A DNA stretch of 64,000 nucleotides, taken from Leifsonia sp. SCN 70-46 (GTDB taxonomy: Bacteria > Actinomycetota > Actinomycetes > Actinomycetales > Microbacteriaceae). Numbering within the stretch: position 1 is the first letter of the stretch; every line of letters starts with the position of its first letter. The DNA is taken from the NCBI GenBank assembly GCA_001725325.1, contig MEFY01000002.1, positions 1,181,559 to 1,245,558 on the forward strand. Direction: 5' to 3'. Positions 1-10,370 of this stretch are shown here, in pieces. Position numbers and translations under genes: made by a program. The notes under the pieces are model-generated. The model was not told the DNA's origin. It worked only from the letters and a program-made list of their open reading frames with translations, and did no database searches.

Positions 1-1
1 G

Positions 2-1471
2 CCCGGCGTGCTGCCGCTCGTCGTGCGCGCGGGCGGCGGGTCGGTGCGTGACACCCTGTCGCTGCTCGACCAGCTCATCGCCGGCTCCGAGACGCCGCTC
101 ATCGACTACGAGAAGGCCGTCGCGCTGCTCGGCTACACGCACGGCGCGCTGCTCGACGAGGTCGTCGACGCGCTCGGCGCGAGGGATGCGGCCGCCGCCT
201 TCGGCTCCGTCGACCGCGTCATCCAGACCGGGCAGGATCCGCGGCGCTTCGTGGAGGACCTGCTGGAGAGGCTGCGCGACCTCATCATCGTCGCCGCGAC
301 CTCGGGCAACGCGGCATCCGTGCTGCGCGGTGTCCCGCAGGACCAGCTCGACCGCATGGCCAAGCAGGCCCAGACGTTCGGCACGGCCGAGCTCTCCCGT
401 TCCGCCGACGTCGTCAACGCGGCCCTCACGGAGATGACCGGGGCCACGTCGCCCCGGCTGCACCTCGAGCTCATGGTCGCGCGCATCCTCGTGCCGTCGA
501 GCGACGACACCGAGCGCGGAGCCCTCGCCCGCGTGGAGCGGCTCGAGCGCCGCGTGGGTGTCGACGGGCCTCCGGCGGCCCCCGCTGCCGCTGCCGCGCC
601 GAAGCGGGTCGAGCCCGTCGCGACCGCCGCTGCGCCTGCCGCATCCGTGGCCGCCGCCGCGCCTGCCGCACCCGTTCCCGCCGCCGCGCCTGCCGCACCC
701 GTTCCCGCCGCCGCGCCCGAGCCGCCCGTCGCCGAGGAGAAGCCGGCCCCGCGCGAGCGTCCGGTCGGGCCCGTCACGCTGCAGCAGGTGAAGGATGCGT
801 GGCCCGAGATCCTCGAGTCCGTCAAGTCCGCGAAGCTCAACGCGTGGCTCGTGGTCTACACCGCGCAGCCGCTCGAGCTGCGCGACGGCAAGGTGCTCGT
901 GCTGTCGTTCCCGAGCCAGCGCGACGTGGAGGAGTTGAAGAAGCCCGCCTCGCCCGGCCAGGGCGTGGGCGATCTGCTCAAGAAGGCGTTCGTCGACATC
1001 CTCGGCCTCGAGCCCGCGCTTATCGCGCGTGTCGATGCGAGCGCCGCGCCGGCACCCGCGCCCGCCGTCGAGGCGGCGCCGCCTGCGGCCCCGGCGCCCG
1101 TGGACGAGCAGGCACCGCCCGAGGACTACCCGCCGACCGAGAGCACCGGATGGGCCGTCGCCGCCATCCCCTACGACGAGCCTGCCGCGTCCGAGGCCCC
1201 CGAGCCCAAGGTCGCCCGCGCTGCAGACCCTCCGGCGGCACCGGCACCGGCACCGGCACCGGCACCCGCGACCGCCGCCGATGCTGCCCCTGTCCCTGTC
1301 CCTGCCCCTGCCCCTGCCCCTGCTCCGGCTCCCGCGCCGGCCAAGCCGGCGGCCGCCGACCACGACAGCGCCCGCTACGGCGAAGCGGTGGTGCGCGAGC
1401 TGCTCGGCGCGAACTTCATCGAGGAGCAGCAGGTCGCCCCGCGCGTCGTGCCCGTTCCCCGGGAGGAGTAG
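2..1471 (+). CDS. dnaX: DNA polymerase III subunit gamma/tau, 3' part (5' end outside window)
   Basis: Clamp-loader subunit that loads the sliding clamp and tethers polymerase cores at the fork. Only the last 489 codons are visible; the reading frame is open at the window edge. The first residues (VRAGGGSVRDTLSLLDQL) match the end of the AAA+ module of DnaX, followed by the collar domain to about residue 165. The rest is a long Ala/Pro-rich tail that contains one conserved-looking segment (around positions 770-1030, LQQVKDAWPEIL) typical of actinobacterial tau. The tail is encoded by short tandem repeats (see the two repeat entries). recR follows after 3 nt, the usual dnaX-recR pairing. Confidence 0.95.
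   Translation, partial: PGVLPLVVRAGGGSVRDTLSLLDQLIAGSETPLIDYEKAVALLGYTHGALLDEVVDALGARDAAAAFGSVDRVIQTGQDPRRFVEDLLERLRDLIIVAATSGNAASVLRGVPQDQLDRMAKQAQTFGTAELSRSADVVNAALTEMTGATSPRLHLELMVARILVPSSDDTERGALARVERLERRVGVDGPPAAPAAAAAPKRVEPVATAAAPAASVAAAAPAAPVPAAAPAAPVPAAAPEPPVAEEKPAPRERPVGPVTLQQVKDAWPEILESVKSAKLNAWLVVYTAQPLELRDGKVLVLSFPSQRDVEELKKPASPGQGVGDLLKKAFVDILGLEPALIARVDASAAPAPAPAVEAAPPAAPAPVDEQAPPEDYPPTESTGWAVAAIPYDEPAASEAPEPKVARAADPPAAPAPAPAPAPATAADAAPVPVPAPAPAPAPAPAPAKPAAADHDSARYGEAVVRELLGANFIEEQQVAPRVVPVPREE
661..714 (+). repeat. 27-bp tandem repeat inside dnaX (2 perfect copies)
   Basis: Two identical adjacent 27-bp units (661-687 and 688-714) encode Ala/Pro/Val nonapeptides in the linker of the DnaX tail. 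They are in frame, so copy-number change would alter linker length without breaking the gene. Confidence 0.85.
1237..1330 (+). repeat. Hexanucleotide repeats in dnaX tail
   Basis: GGCACC occurs five times in a row (1237-1266). About 20 nt later comes a run of CCCTGY hexamers (about 1287-1325). Both encode Pro-Ala or Pro-Val dipeptide runs just before the conserved C-terminal peptide of tau. They are in-frame simple repeats, likely slippage-prone. Confidence 0.8.
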
Positions 1472-1474
1472 GCC

Positions 1475-2074
1475 GTGTACGACGGCATCGTCCAGGAGCT
1501 CATCGACGAGCTGGGCCGCCTCCCCGGCATCGGGCCCAAGTCGGCGCAGCGCATCGCGTTCCACATCCTGCAGACCGAGAGCTTCGACGTCACGCGGCTC
1601 TCCGAGGTGCTGCGCGAGGTGCGCGACAAGGTGCGCTTCTGCTCGATCTGCGGCAACGTGACCGAGTCGGAGACGTGCTCCATCTGCCGTGACCCGCGCC
1701 GCTCGCACGCGACGATCTGCGTGGTCGAGGAGGCGAAGGACGTCGTCGCCATCGAGCGCACGCGCGAGTTCAAGGGCCTCTACCACGTGCTCGGCGGAGC
1801 CATCAGCCCCATCGACGGCATCGGCCCCGACGACCTCAGGATGAAGCAGCTCGTCGCGCGCCTCGCCGACGGCACCGTCACCGAGGTCATCATCGCGACG
1901 GACCCGAACCTGGAGGGTGAGGCGACCGCCACCTACCTCACGCGTCTGCTCAACTACCCCGGCCTGCGCGTCACGCGGTTGGCGTCGGGCCTGCCGGTCG
2001 GCGGCGACCTCGAGTACGCCGACGAGGTCACGCTCGGGCGTGCGTTCGAGGGGCGCAGGCTCGTCGAGAATTAG
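1475..2074 (+). CDS. recR: Recombination mediator protein RecR
   Basis: RecFOR-pathway protein that helps load RecA on gapped DNA. The 199 residues match the family length. It has a helix-hairpin-helix near residues 10-30 ([17 protein letters not shown]), a four-cysteine zinc finger (C56, C59, C68, C71) and a Toprim domain from about residue 79. The GTG start at 1475 follows a strong Shine-Dalgarno GGGAGGAG (1461-1468) at 6 nt. It lies 3 nt after dnaX and is almost certainly cotranscribed with it. Confidence 0.97.
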   Translation: MYDGIVQELIDELGRLPGIGPKSAQRIAFHILQTESFDVTRLSEVLREVRDKVRFCSICGNVTESETCSICRDPRRSHATICVVEEAKDVVAIERTREFKGLYHVLGGAISPIDGIGPDDLRMKQLVARLADGTVTEVIIATDPNLEGEATATYLTRLLNYPGLRVTRLASGLPVGGDLEYADEVTLGRAFEGRRLVEN

Positions 2075-2128
2075 CCGCTAAAGTTGCATCTCGGGCCAAT
2101 CAGGCCGCCAGCCGTCCGGGAGAACCAC

Positions 2129-3394
<1,266 letters not shown>

Positions 3395-4624
3395 TCAGCC
3401 CACCAGCAGCCTCCGCAGCGCGCCGCTCTTCGACCTGAGCGGCCGAGGCGTGCGGGTGGCGTCCACCGACGCGGGCGGTACCGCCGAGTAGTACGCCGCG
3501 TCGTGGACCACCCGCCACCCGTTGTTGTGGAACAGCATGTGGTGGAACCGGCACAGGAGTATCCCGTCGGTCACGCTCGTGCCGCCGCCCTCCGACCAGG
3601 GCACGATGTGGTGCACCTCGCACCACGCGGGAGGCCGATCGCACTCGTCGACCGTGCAGCCGCCGTCGCGGGCCGCGAGCACCGTGCGCTGGCGGGGCAG
3701 ATGGAACCGCTCAGCCCGCCCGACGTCGAGACCACCGCCCTCGGCGCCGAACGTCACCTCGACCGTGCCGCTCGAGCAGATGTGCCGCTCGGCGGTCGCG
3801 ACAGACACCGACGCCGACTGCCCTTCGAGGAAGGCCGGCCCCTCGCCGCGGACGAGGTCGTCGCGCGTGACGAGCACCCGCACCGCCGGGTTCTGCTTGC
3901 CGAAGAGCCTGCCCGAGGGCGCGCGAGTGGCGACCGAGACGATATCGACGAGGGCGTCGACCATGACCTGGTCGATCGTGCGGTCATCGTCGATGGTGGG
4001 GGAGCCCGAATCGACGAACCGCGGCCCGCCCCGACGCGGCGATGTGATCGCATCGACCGCGCCCACGACGATCGCCGCCGACTCCGGATCGAGCAGCCCC
4101 GAGACACGGGTCATCCCCGTGGGCAGGGGAGCGAGACGCAGGAACCGCTGGGTGCGCAGCTCCTCCTCGTGCTGCGCCACCGACGAGGCATCGAGCTCGT
4201 CGCGCACCTCGCGAGCGCGGCGGGCGAGGGCGTCGACGTCGAGCGCCGCCGCTTCGGCCGCGAGTCGGGCGGCCGCCCCGGCAAGCACGTCGGTCGGCAG
4301 CGCGCCGCGGAGGCCCGACCGGATCGCATCGACCTGCTGCACGCCGAGCCCCGCGGTGGGCTCCAACCACGGCTCGGTAGCCGTGCCCACGCGCACGAGC
4401 CGGCGCGCATCCGCGAGCGACCCGCCCGACAGCACCTGCACGAGCCGCTCGGGCGTGCGCGCGCCGAGCCGCTGGGCAAGCCCGTCGTAGCCGAGCTCTC
4501 GCGAGGAGCGGCGCGCGATCTCCGCGGCGACGAGCGCCGATTCCGACTCGAGCGCCCGGATCCGCACCGCGAGCGAGCGCTGCGCCTCGACCAGCTCCCC
4601 GTCGGGCATCCGTGTCAGATCCAT
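3395..4624 (-). CDS. DUF222 / HNH endonuclease domain protein (13E12-like family)
   Basis: 409-residue protein with an N-terminal DUF222 region and a C-terminal HNH nuclease-like module (CEVHHIVPWSEGGG, then LLCRFHHMLFH). This family is abundant in actinobacteria, often multicopy, with function unproven. In the HNH core, the position where I would expect Asn before the second half reads TDGILLC, so the central Asn appears replaced. The ATG at 4624 was chosen because the upstream open frame runs into a regulatory region. A near-consensus SOS box lies 20 nt upstream. The gene sits between lysC and asd, which are usually adjacent. Confidence 0.85.
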   Translation of the reverse strand: MDLTRMPDGELVEAQRSLAVRIRALESESALVAAEIARRSSRELGYDGLAQRLGARTPERLVQVLSGGSLADARRLVRVGTATEPWLEPTAGLGVQQVDAIRSGLRGALPTDVLAGAAARLAAEAAALDVDALARRAREVRDELDASSVAQHEEELRTQRFLRLAPLPTGMTRVSGLLDPESAAIVVGAVDAITSPRRGGPRFVDSGSPTIDDDRTIDQVMVDALVDIVSVATRAPSGRLFGKQNPAVRVLVTRDDLVRGEGPAFLEGQSASVSVATAERHICSSGTVEVTFGAEGGGLDVGRAERFHLPRQRTVLAARDGGCTVDECDRPPAWCEVHHIVPWSEGGGTSVTDGILLCRFHHMLFHNNGWRVVHDAAYYSAVPPASVDATRTPRPLRSKSGALRRLLVG

Positions 4625-4642
4625 ACATGTATTGTCCCATGA

Positions 4643-5767
<1,125 letters not shown>

Positions 5768-6175
5768 ATCTCCGGTCGCATCGCCATCGGGGTCGTCCTC
5801 GGGGTCTACGTCGTCGCGCTCGCGATCATCGCGCTCTCACCCGTGAGCCCGATCCGCGGCGTCGACCTGAGTCAGGAGCTCGACGCCACGGGCTTCGGCT
5901 GGGTCACGTACACGCAGCTCGAGTCGTTCGCGAACGTCCTGCTGTTCGTGCCGTTCGGCCTGCTCATCGCGCTCCTGCTGCCGACGCGGTGGTGGTGGCT
6001 CGTGATCGTCGCGCTCGCCGTCGTGGCGGGCGGCATCGAGCTGGGGCAGGCGCTGTTCCTGCCGGGCCGCGTAGCCTCCTTCGACGACGTGCTCGCGAAC
6101 AGCCTCGGGGGAGTGGTCGGCGTCGCCATCGCGGGCGTGGCCCGGGCAATCCGCCGGGCCGTCCGCCGCGGATAA
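5768..6175 (+). CDS. VanZ-like family membrane protein (non-canonical start)
   Basis: Small membrane protein of the VanZ-like family, of unknown role here. From 5768 the frame encodes a first hydrophobic helix (IAIGVVLGVYVVALAIIALS) ending in a SPV turn, then the FANVLLFVPFGLLIALLL core and a third helix, as in the family. No ATG, GTG or TTG occurs before GTG 5843, which would delete helix 1. An ATC codon at 5768 stands 5 nt after AGGTGG (5757-5762), immediately after the asd stop and in the same frame as asd. Either AUC initiation, readthrough of the asd TAG, or a shortened 110-residue form from 5843 must apply. The full-length form is 135 residues. Confidence 0.7.
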   Translation: MSGRIAIGVVLGVYVVALAIIALSPVSPIRGVDLSQELDATGFGWVTYTQLESFANVLLFVPFGLLIALLLPTRWWWLVIVALAVVAGGIELGQALFLPGRVASFDDVLANSLGGVVGVAIAGVARAIRRAVRRG

Positions 6176-6181
6176 CCCGGC

Positions 6182-6829
6182 ATGAGGTTCTTCGCGCTCG
6201 CCGCCGTGCTCGTGCTCGCGGGATGCGCGGCGCCCGCCCCCGGGCCCACGGCCACGAGCAGCCCCGGACAGACGAGGGCCGCGTTCTACGGCGACTCGTA
6301 CACGCTCGGCACCGGGGCGTCCGACCCGTCCCTGCGCTGGTCGAGCATCATCTGCGCCGAGCGCGGCTGGGCGGAGTTCAACCCGAGCGTCAACGGTCTC
6401 GGGTTCGTGAACAACCGGGGCGCCTACGGCGACGGCGACGAGCCCAGCCAGGTCATCGCCGCCGACCCCGACATCCTCTTCATCACGATGGGGCTCAACG
6501 ACAACTTCAGCTACGCGCGCGCGGCGGAGAAGATCAAGGCACAGATCACCGACGACTTCACGCGGCTGAAGGCGGCGCTCCCGGATGCCCGCATCATCGT
6601 CGTCGAGCCGTTCTGGTACACCGACGAGCGGCCGGCGTCGGTCGAGGTCATCATCGGATGGGTCGAGGATGCCGCGGCCGCCATCGGTGCCGACTACATC
6701 CCGGGTGCCAGCCACTGGATCGAGGGCCATCCCGAGTGGATGGCGTCCGACGGCCTGCACCCGAACGACGAGGGCTATGCGCACATGGCGGTCGAGATGG
6801 ATTCCGCGCTGGAGAAGCTCGGCCTCTGA
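6182..6829 (+). CDS. SGNH/GDSL-family hydrolase, lipoprotein
   Basis: 215 residues. An N-terminal signal with lipobox VLAGC (Cys15) predicts a lipid-anchored, extracytoplasmic protein. Block I is GDSY with Ser39 as nucleophile. A GLND-type block III and a C-terminal DGLHPND carrying the Asp and His complete the SGNH set. The family includes esterases, lipases and acyl-hydrolases; the substrate cannot be told. It lies 6 nt after the VanZ-like ORF and is probably in one transcript with it. Confidence 0.85.
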   Translation: MRFFALAAVLVLAGCAAPAPGPTATSSPGQTRAAFYGDSYTLGTGASDPSLRWSSIICAERGWAEFNPSVNGLGFVNNRGAYGDGDEPSQVIAADPDILFITMGLNDNFSYARAAEKIKAQITDDFTRLKAALPDARIIVVEPFWYTDERPASVEVIIGWVEDAAAAIGADYIPGASHWIEGHPEWMASDGLHPNDEGYAHMAVEMDSALEKLGL

Positions 6830-6889
6830 CGACGACGCGGGCGGAAACGTTGGGTTGTCATCCCCCGGGCCGCCGCTCAGGCTGGGAGC

Positions 6890-7387
6890 ATGCAGCAACC
6901 CGACGCGCAGTTCGAGCGCGCCTACGTCCAGTACCTCCCGGCCGTGAGCGGCTACCTCGTCCGCCGCGTGCCGCACCAGTCGGTCGAGGATCTCGCGGCC
7001 GACGTCTTCGCCATAGCGTGGCGCAAGCGCGCCTCGGTCGCGCCGGGGGAGGAGCTGCCGTGGCTGTACCGCATCGCCGCCAACGTCGTGGCGAACCACC
7101 GCCGCAGGGAGGCCTCGGGATCGGCCCTCCTCGCGTCGCTGCGCCCGGCCGATCCGTCGCCGTCGGCCGAGGACATCGTCGTCGCGGACGCCTCCCTCGC
7201 CGCCGCGTGGCGCCGGCTCCGGCCCGCCGAGCGCGAGGTGCTGGCCCTCGCCCTCGTGGAGGAGCTCGCCCCCGCCGAGCTCGCCGTCGCGCTGGGCGTG
7301 AGCGTCAACGCCGCGACGATCCGCGTGCACCGCGCCAAGAAGCGCCTCCACGAGCTTCTTGAAAGAACCGCAGGGCCGGCGACATAA
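6890..7387 (+). CDS. ECF-type RNA polymerase sigma factor
   Basis: 165 residues with region 2 (VEDLAADVFAIAWRKR) and region 4 with a helix-turn-helix (APAELAVALGVSVNAATIRV HRAKKRL, split for length). There is no region 3, so it is an extracytoplasmic-function sigma factor. CAGGCT lies 6 nt before ATG 6890, and a GGAAAC motif upstream (about 6843) could be an autoregulatory -35 element. The next gene starts 8 nt downstream and is probably its regulatory partner. Confidence 0.92.
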   Translation: MQQPDAQFERAYVQYLPAVSGYLVRRVPHQSVEDLAADVFAIAWRKRASVAPGEELPWLYRIAANVVANHRRREASGSALLASLRPADPSPSAEDIVVADASLAAAWRRLRPAEREVLALALVEELAPAELAVALGVSVNAATIRVHRAKKRLHELLERTAGPAT

Positions 7388-7394
7388 CCTAGGT

Positions 7395-8765
7395 ATGAAC
7401 GACTTCGACGACGACATCTCCGCCCGGCTCAAGCGCGGCCTCCGCCCGGGCGCGGCACCCGAGCTCTCCCCGGACATCGTGACGGGCGCTGCGGCGCATC
7501 CCGCCCCCCGGCTCTCGAACCCGGGCCGCACCCTGCGCATCGCGGGAGGCGCCGGTCTCGCCGTAGCCGTGGTCACGGTGGGCGCCCTCGTGGTGGCCCC
7601 GACCCTCACCCGTCCGCCGCTCTTCACCGCTGCCGCGGCCTCCGGGGCCGCCGCCGGCACGGCGGACTCGATCTCCAGTCAGATGAAGATCGGCTGGTGG
7701 GTGGACTACAACTACTCCGCGGGTGCCGGCCTCTCCACCGACGGCGGCAGCGGGGAGGTCTACCGCCTCGTGCTCGAGGGCGACCCGCAGGAGCGCGCGG
7801 CCGCGATCGCCGACGTGTTCGGCGTCGCGGGCACGCCCGCCGCGGCCTCGTACTCCGACCCCGCCTACCCGACGTGGATGGTCGGCCCCGAAGACGGCTC
7901 CGCGCCGACCGTGAGCGTCACGTGGTCGGGCACGGGCGACTGGTGGTACTCCGACCCGGCCGCGAGCTCCTTCTACGTGTGCGACCCGAGCGTCACCGCC
8001 GAGCAGGCCGTCGACTACGGCTGCACGATGCCCGAGGATGCCCCGGCCAACCTCGCCCCGAGCGAGGCCGAGGCGCGCACGGAGGCGCAGGCGCTGCTCG
8101 CCGCGACGGGGTTCACCGTCGACGCCGCCGACATCACCACCTACGCCGACGACTGGAGCACGACGGCGACCGCGAACCTCGCGGTGGGCGGCGCGAAGAC
8201 CGCCCTCGACTGGAGCGTCACGTGGTCGAACACGGGCGAGATCTCGTGGGCGTACGGCCACACGGTGTCCGTGGAGTCGCAGGGCAGCTTCGGCACGGTC
8301 TCCGCCAAGGATGCCGTCGCGCGCCTCGACGACGGCCGCTGGTGGGGCGCCGCCGGGCCCGACTACCAGGGCGGAGCGGTCATGTTCGCTGCCGACGCCA
8401 AGGCCGCGGACGCTCCGGCCGAGGAGCCGACCGCCGAGCCGACCGTGGAGCCGACCCCCGAGCCGTCCCTCGAGCCGACGGCCGACCCGACCGACCCCGC
8501 CGTAGACCCCATGCCCACCGAGCTCCCCGTCGACCCGGCGCCCGTGCCGACGCCCGAGGTCGTCGACGTGACCGTGGACACCGCGGAGCCGACCCTCCTG
8601 CTCATGTGGGACGCCGACGGCGGCGCCTGGCTCGTCCCCGGCTACGCCATGAAGGTCGCCGACGGCTGGTGGAGCTCCGTCGTGAGCCTCGTCGAGGGAG
8701 TCATCGCCCTGCCCGAGCCCATCCAGGTCGACCCCGTGGTGCCCGAGGAGGGCCTCGTCGACTGA
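7395..8765 (+). CDS. Membrane-anchored extracytoplasmic protein, probable partner of the ECF sigma factor
   Basis: 456 residues. A short cytoplasmic N-terminus of about 50 residues precedes one membrane helix (GGAGLAVAVVTVGALVV). A large extracytoplasmic part follows, ending in a Pro/Glu/Thr repeat (EPTAEPTVEPTPEPSLEPTA region, about 8420-8560) and a C-terminal domain. It lacks the HxxxCxxC zinc motif of classical anti-sigma factors. The position 8 nt after the sigma gene suggests it controls or is controlled by the sigma factor; that is inference. The ATG at 7395 was chosen because the upstream extension lies inside the sigma gene. Confidence 0.75.
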   Translation: MNDFDDDISARLKRGLRPGAAPELSPDIVTGAAAHPAPRLSNPGRTLRIAGGAGLAVAVVTVGALVVAPTLTRPPLFTAAAASGAAAGTADSISSQMKIGWWVDYNYSAGAGLSTDGGSGEVYRLVLEGDPQERAAAIADVFGVAGTPAAASYSDPAYPTWMVGPEDGSAPTVSVTWSGTGDWWYSDPAASSFYVCDPSVTAEQAVDYGCTMPEDAPANLAPSEAEARTEAQALLAATGFTVDAADITTYADDWSTTATANLAVGGAKTALDWSVTWSNTGEISWAYGHTVSVESQGSFGTVSAKDAVARLDDGRWWGAAGPDYQGGAVMFAADAKAADAPAEEPTAEPTVEPTPEPSLEPTADPTDPAVDPMPTELPVDPAPVPTPEVVDVTVDTAEPTLLLMWDADGGAWLVPGYAMKVADGWWSSVVSLVEGVIALPEPIQVDPVVPEEGLVD

Positions 8766-8770
8766 ATCCC

Positions 8771-8808
8771 CGCGGCCCGGTAAGAACAGCGGTTCTTGCC
8801 GGGCCGCG
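8771..8808 (+). terminator. Hairpin terminator after the sigma operon
   Basis: A 16-bp stem (8772-8787 with 8792-8807, one G-U pair) and loop AGCG. There is no clear T-run, as is common in high-GC actinobacteria. It separates the sigma operon from mqo. Confidence 0.75.
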
Positions 8809-8835
8809 CGGCAGTGGGGCGGATGCGGCCGAGAT

Positions 8836-8841
8836 TAGACT
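8836..8841 (+). promoter_or_regulatory. -10 hexamer TAGACT for mqo
   Basis: TAGACT ends 7 nt before GTG 8849. No Shine-Dalgarno lies between them, so a leaderless mRNA is predicted. Confidence 0.7.
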
Positions 8842-8848
8842 GGAACCC

Positions 8849-10324
8849 GTGAGTAAACCCGTCGACGTCGCACTCATCGGTGGCGGCATCATGAGCGCCA
8901 CCCTCGGAGCAATGCTGAAGCAGCTCCAGCCCGATTGGGACATCCAGATCTTCGAGCGGCTGGGCGACCTCGCCCTCGAGAGCTCGAACCCCTGGAACAA
9001 CGCGGGCACCGGCCACTCCGCGCTGTGCGAGCTCAACTACACGCCCCAGCGCGCAGACGGCACCATCGACATCTCGAGCGCCGTGAAGGTCAACGAGCAG
9101 TTCCAGGTCTCGCGCCAGTTCTGGTCGTACCTCGTCGGCGCGGGAGCGCTGCCCGACCCCGCCGCCTTCATCACGGCCACACCGCACATGAGCTTCGTGT
9201 GGGGCGAGTCGAACGTCGAGTACCTGCGCAGGCGCTTCGAGGCGCTCAAGGACCACCCGCTCTTCCAGGGCATGGAGTTCTCGACGGATGCCCGCACGAT
9301 CCGCTCGTGGGCGCCCCTCATGATCCCGGGCCGCCGCAAGAGCGAGCCCATCGCCGCCACGCGCATCGCCGCCGGCACGGATGTCGACTTCGGAGCGCTC
9401 TCGCACCTCCTGACCCGCGACCTCGTCGAGGGCGGTGCGGGCCTCAACACCGGCGTCGTCGTCAAGAACCTCACCCGCCAGCGCGACGGCCTCTGGCGCC
9501 TGTCGATGCGCCGCGACGTCGGCGGCACGCCGGTCGAGCCGGTGCGCGCGCGCTTCGTCTTCGTGGGCGCGGGCGGTTACGCGCTCGGCCTCCTGCAGAA
9601 GTCGGGCATCAAGGAGATCCGCGGCTTCGGCGGCTTCCCCGTGAGCGGTGAGTTCCTGCGCACCGACAACCCCGACATCGTCGCGCGCCACAAGGCGAAG
9701 GTCTACGGCAAGGCCGCGGTCGGCTCGCCGCCCATGTCGGTGCCGCACCTCGACCTCCGCGTCGTCGACGGCACGGGCAGCCTCATGTTCGGACCGTACG
9801 CCGGTGCGAGCCCCAAGTTCCTCAAGACCGGCTCGGTACTCGACCTGTTCGCCTCGCTGCGCTGGCACAACGTGATCCCCATGGTCGCCGCGGGCCTGCA
9901 GAACCTCGGCCTCGTGAAGTACCTCGTGGGGCAGCTGCTCGCGTCGAAGGAGACCAAGTTCGACGAGCTGCGCCGCTTCTACCCCGAGGCCGACCCCAAG
10001 GACTGGTACCTCATCACGGCAGGCCAGCGCGTGCAGGTCATGAAGAAGGACAAGAAGAAGATCGGCGTGCTGCAGTTCGGCACCGAGGTCGTCGCCGCGA
10101 AGGACGGCTCCATCGCGGGCCTCCTGGGGGCCTCGCCCGGCGCATCCACGGCCGTGCCGATCATGCTGAGCCTCGTCGAGAAGTGCTTCCCCGCGAAGCT
10201 CGAGGAGTGGCGCCCGAAGCTCACGGAGATGATCCCGAGCTACGGAACGCAGCTCTCCGACGACCCGGAGCTCGCCGAGAAGACCATCGCCCGCACGGCG
10301 CAGGCGCTCAAGATCAACGCCTGA
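8849..10324 (+). CDS. mqo: Malate:quinone oxidoreductase
   Basis: Membrane-associated FAD enzyme that oxidises malate to oxaloacetate and passes electrons to quinone; it bypasses or complements soluble malate dehydrogenase. It has 491 residues, the usual length. The N-terminal dinucleotide-binding motif is ALIGGGIMSATLG, followed by Mqo signatures WNNAGTGHSALCELNYTP (residues about 50-68) and GASPGASTA near the C-terminus. The GTG at 8849 was chosen for the family N-terminus and the -10 hexamer placed 7 nt upstream. Confidence 0.97.
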   Translation: MSKPVDVALIGGGIMSATLGAMLKQLQPDWDIQIFERLGDLALESSNPWNNAGTGHSALCELNYTPQRADGTIDISSAVKVNEQFQVSRQFWSYLVGAGALPDPAAFITATPHMSFVWGESNVEYLRRRFEALKDHPLFQGMEFSTDARTIRSWAPLMIPGRRKSEPIAATRIAAGTDVDFGALSHLLTRDLVEGGAGLNTGVVVKNLTRQRDGLWRLSMRRDVGGTPVEPVRARFVFVGAGGYALGLLQKSGIKEIRGFGGFPVSGEFLRTDNPDIVARHKAKVYGKAAVGSPPMSVPHLDLRVVDGTGSLMFGPYAGASPKFLKTGSVLDLFASLRWHNVIPMVAAGLQNLGLVKYLVGQLLASKETKFDELRRFYPEADPKDWYLITAGQRVQVMKKDKKKIGVLQFGTEVVAAKDGSIAGLLGASPGASTAVPIMLSLVEKCFPAKLEEWRPKLTEMIPSYGTQLSDDPELAEKTIARTAQALKINA

Positions 10325-10346
10325 CCCTCCCCTTCTTGACGGTATC

Positions 10347-10362
10347 TCGAACATATGTTCGA
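10347..10362 (+). promoter_or_regulatory. Perfect LexA/SOS box
   Basis: TCGAACATATGTTCGA is a perfect 16-bp palindrome fitting the actinobacterial LexA consensus TCGAAC-N4-GTTCGA. It ends 8 nt before the radical SAM start. A TTGACG -35-like element lies just upstream at 10336-10341, so LexA would sit over the promoter. Confidence 0.9.
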
Positions 10363-10370
10363 ATGTGAGG

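Noticed and set aside
1237..1330. Programmed frameshift site in dnaX to make gamma
   Set aside because: There is no A-rich slippery heptamer with a following hairpin; the repeats are in frame and probably linker.
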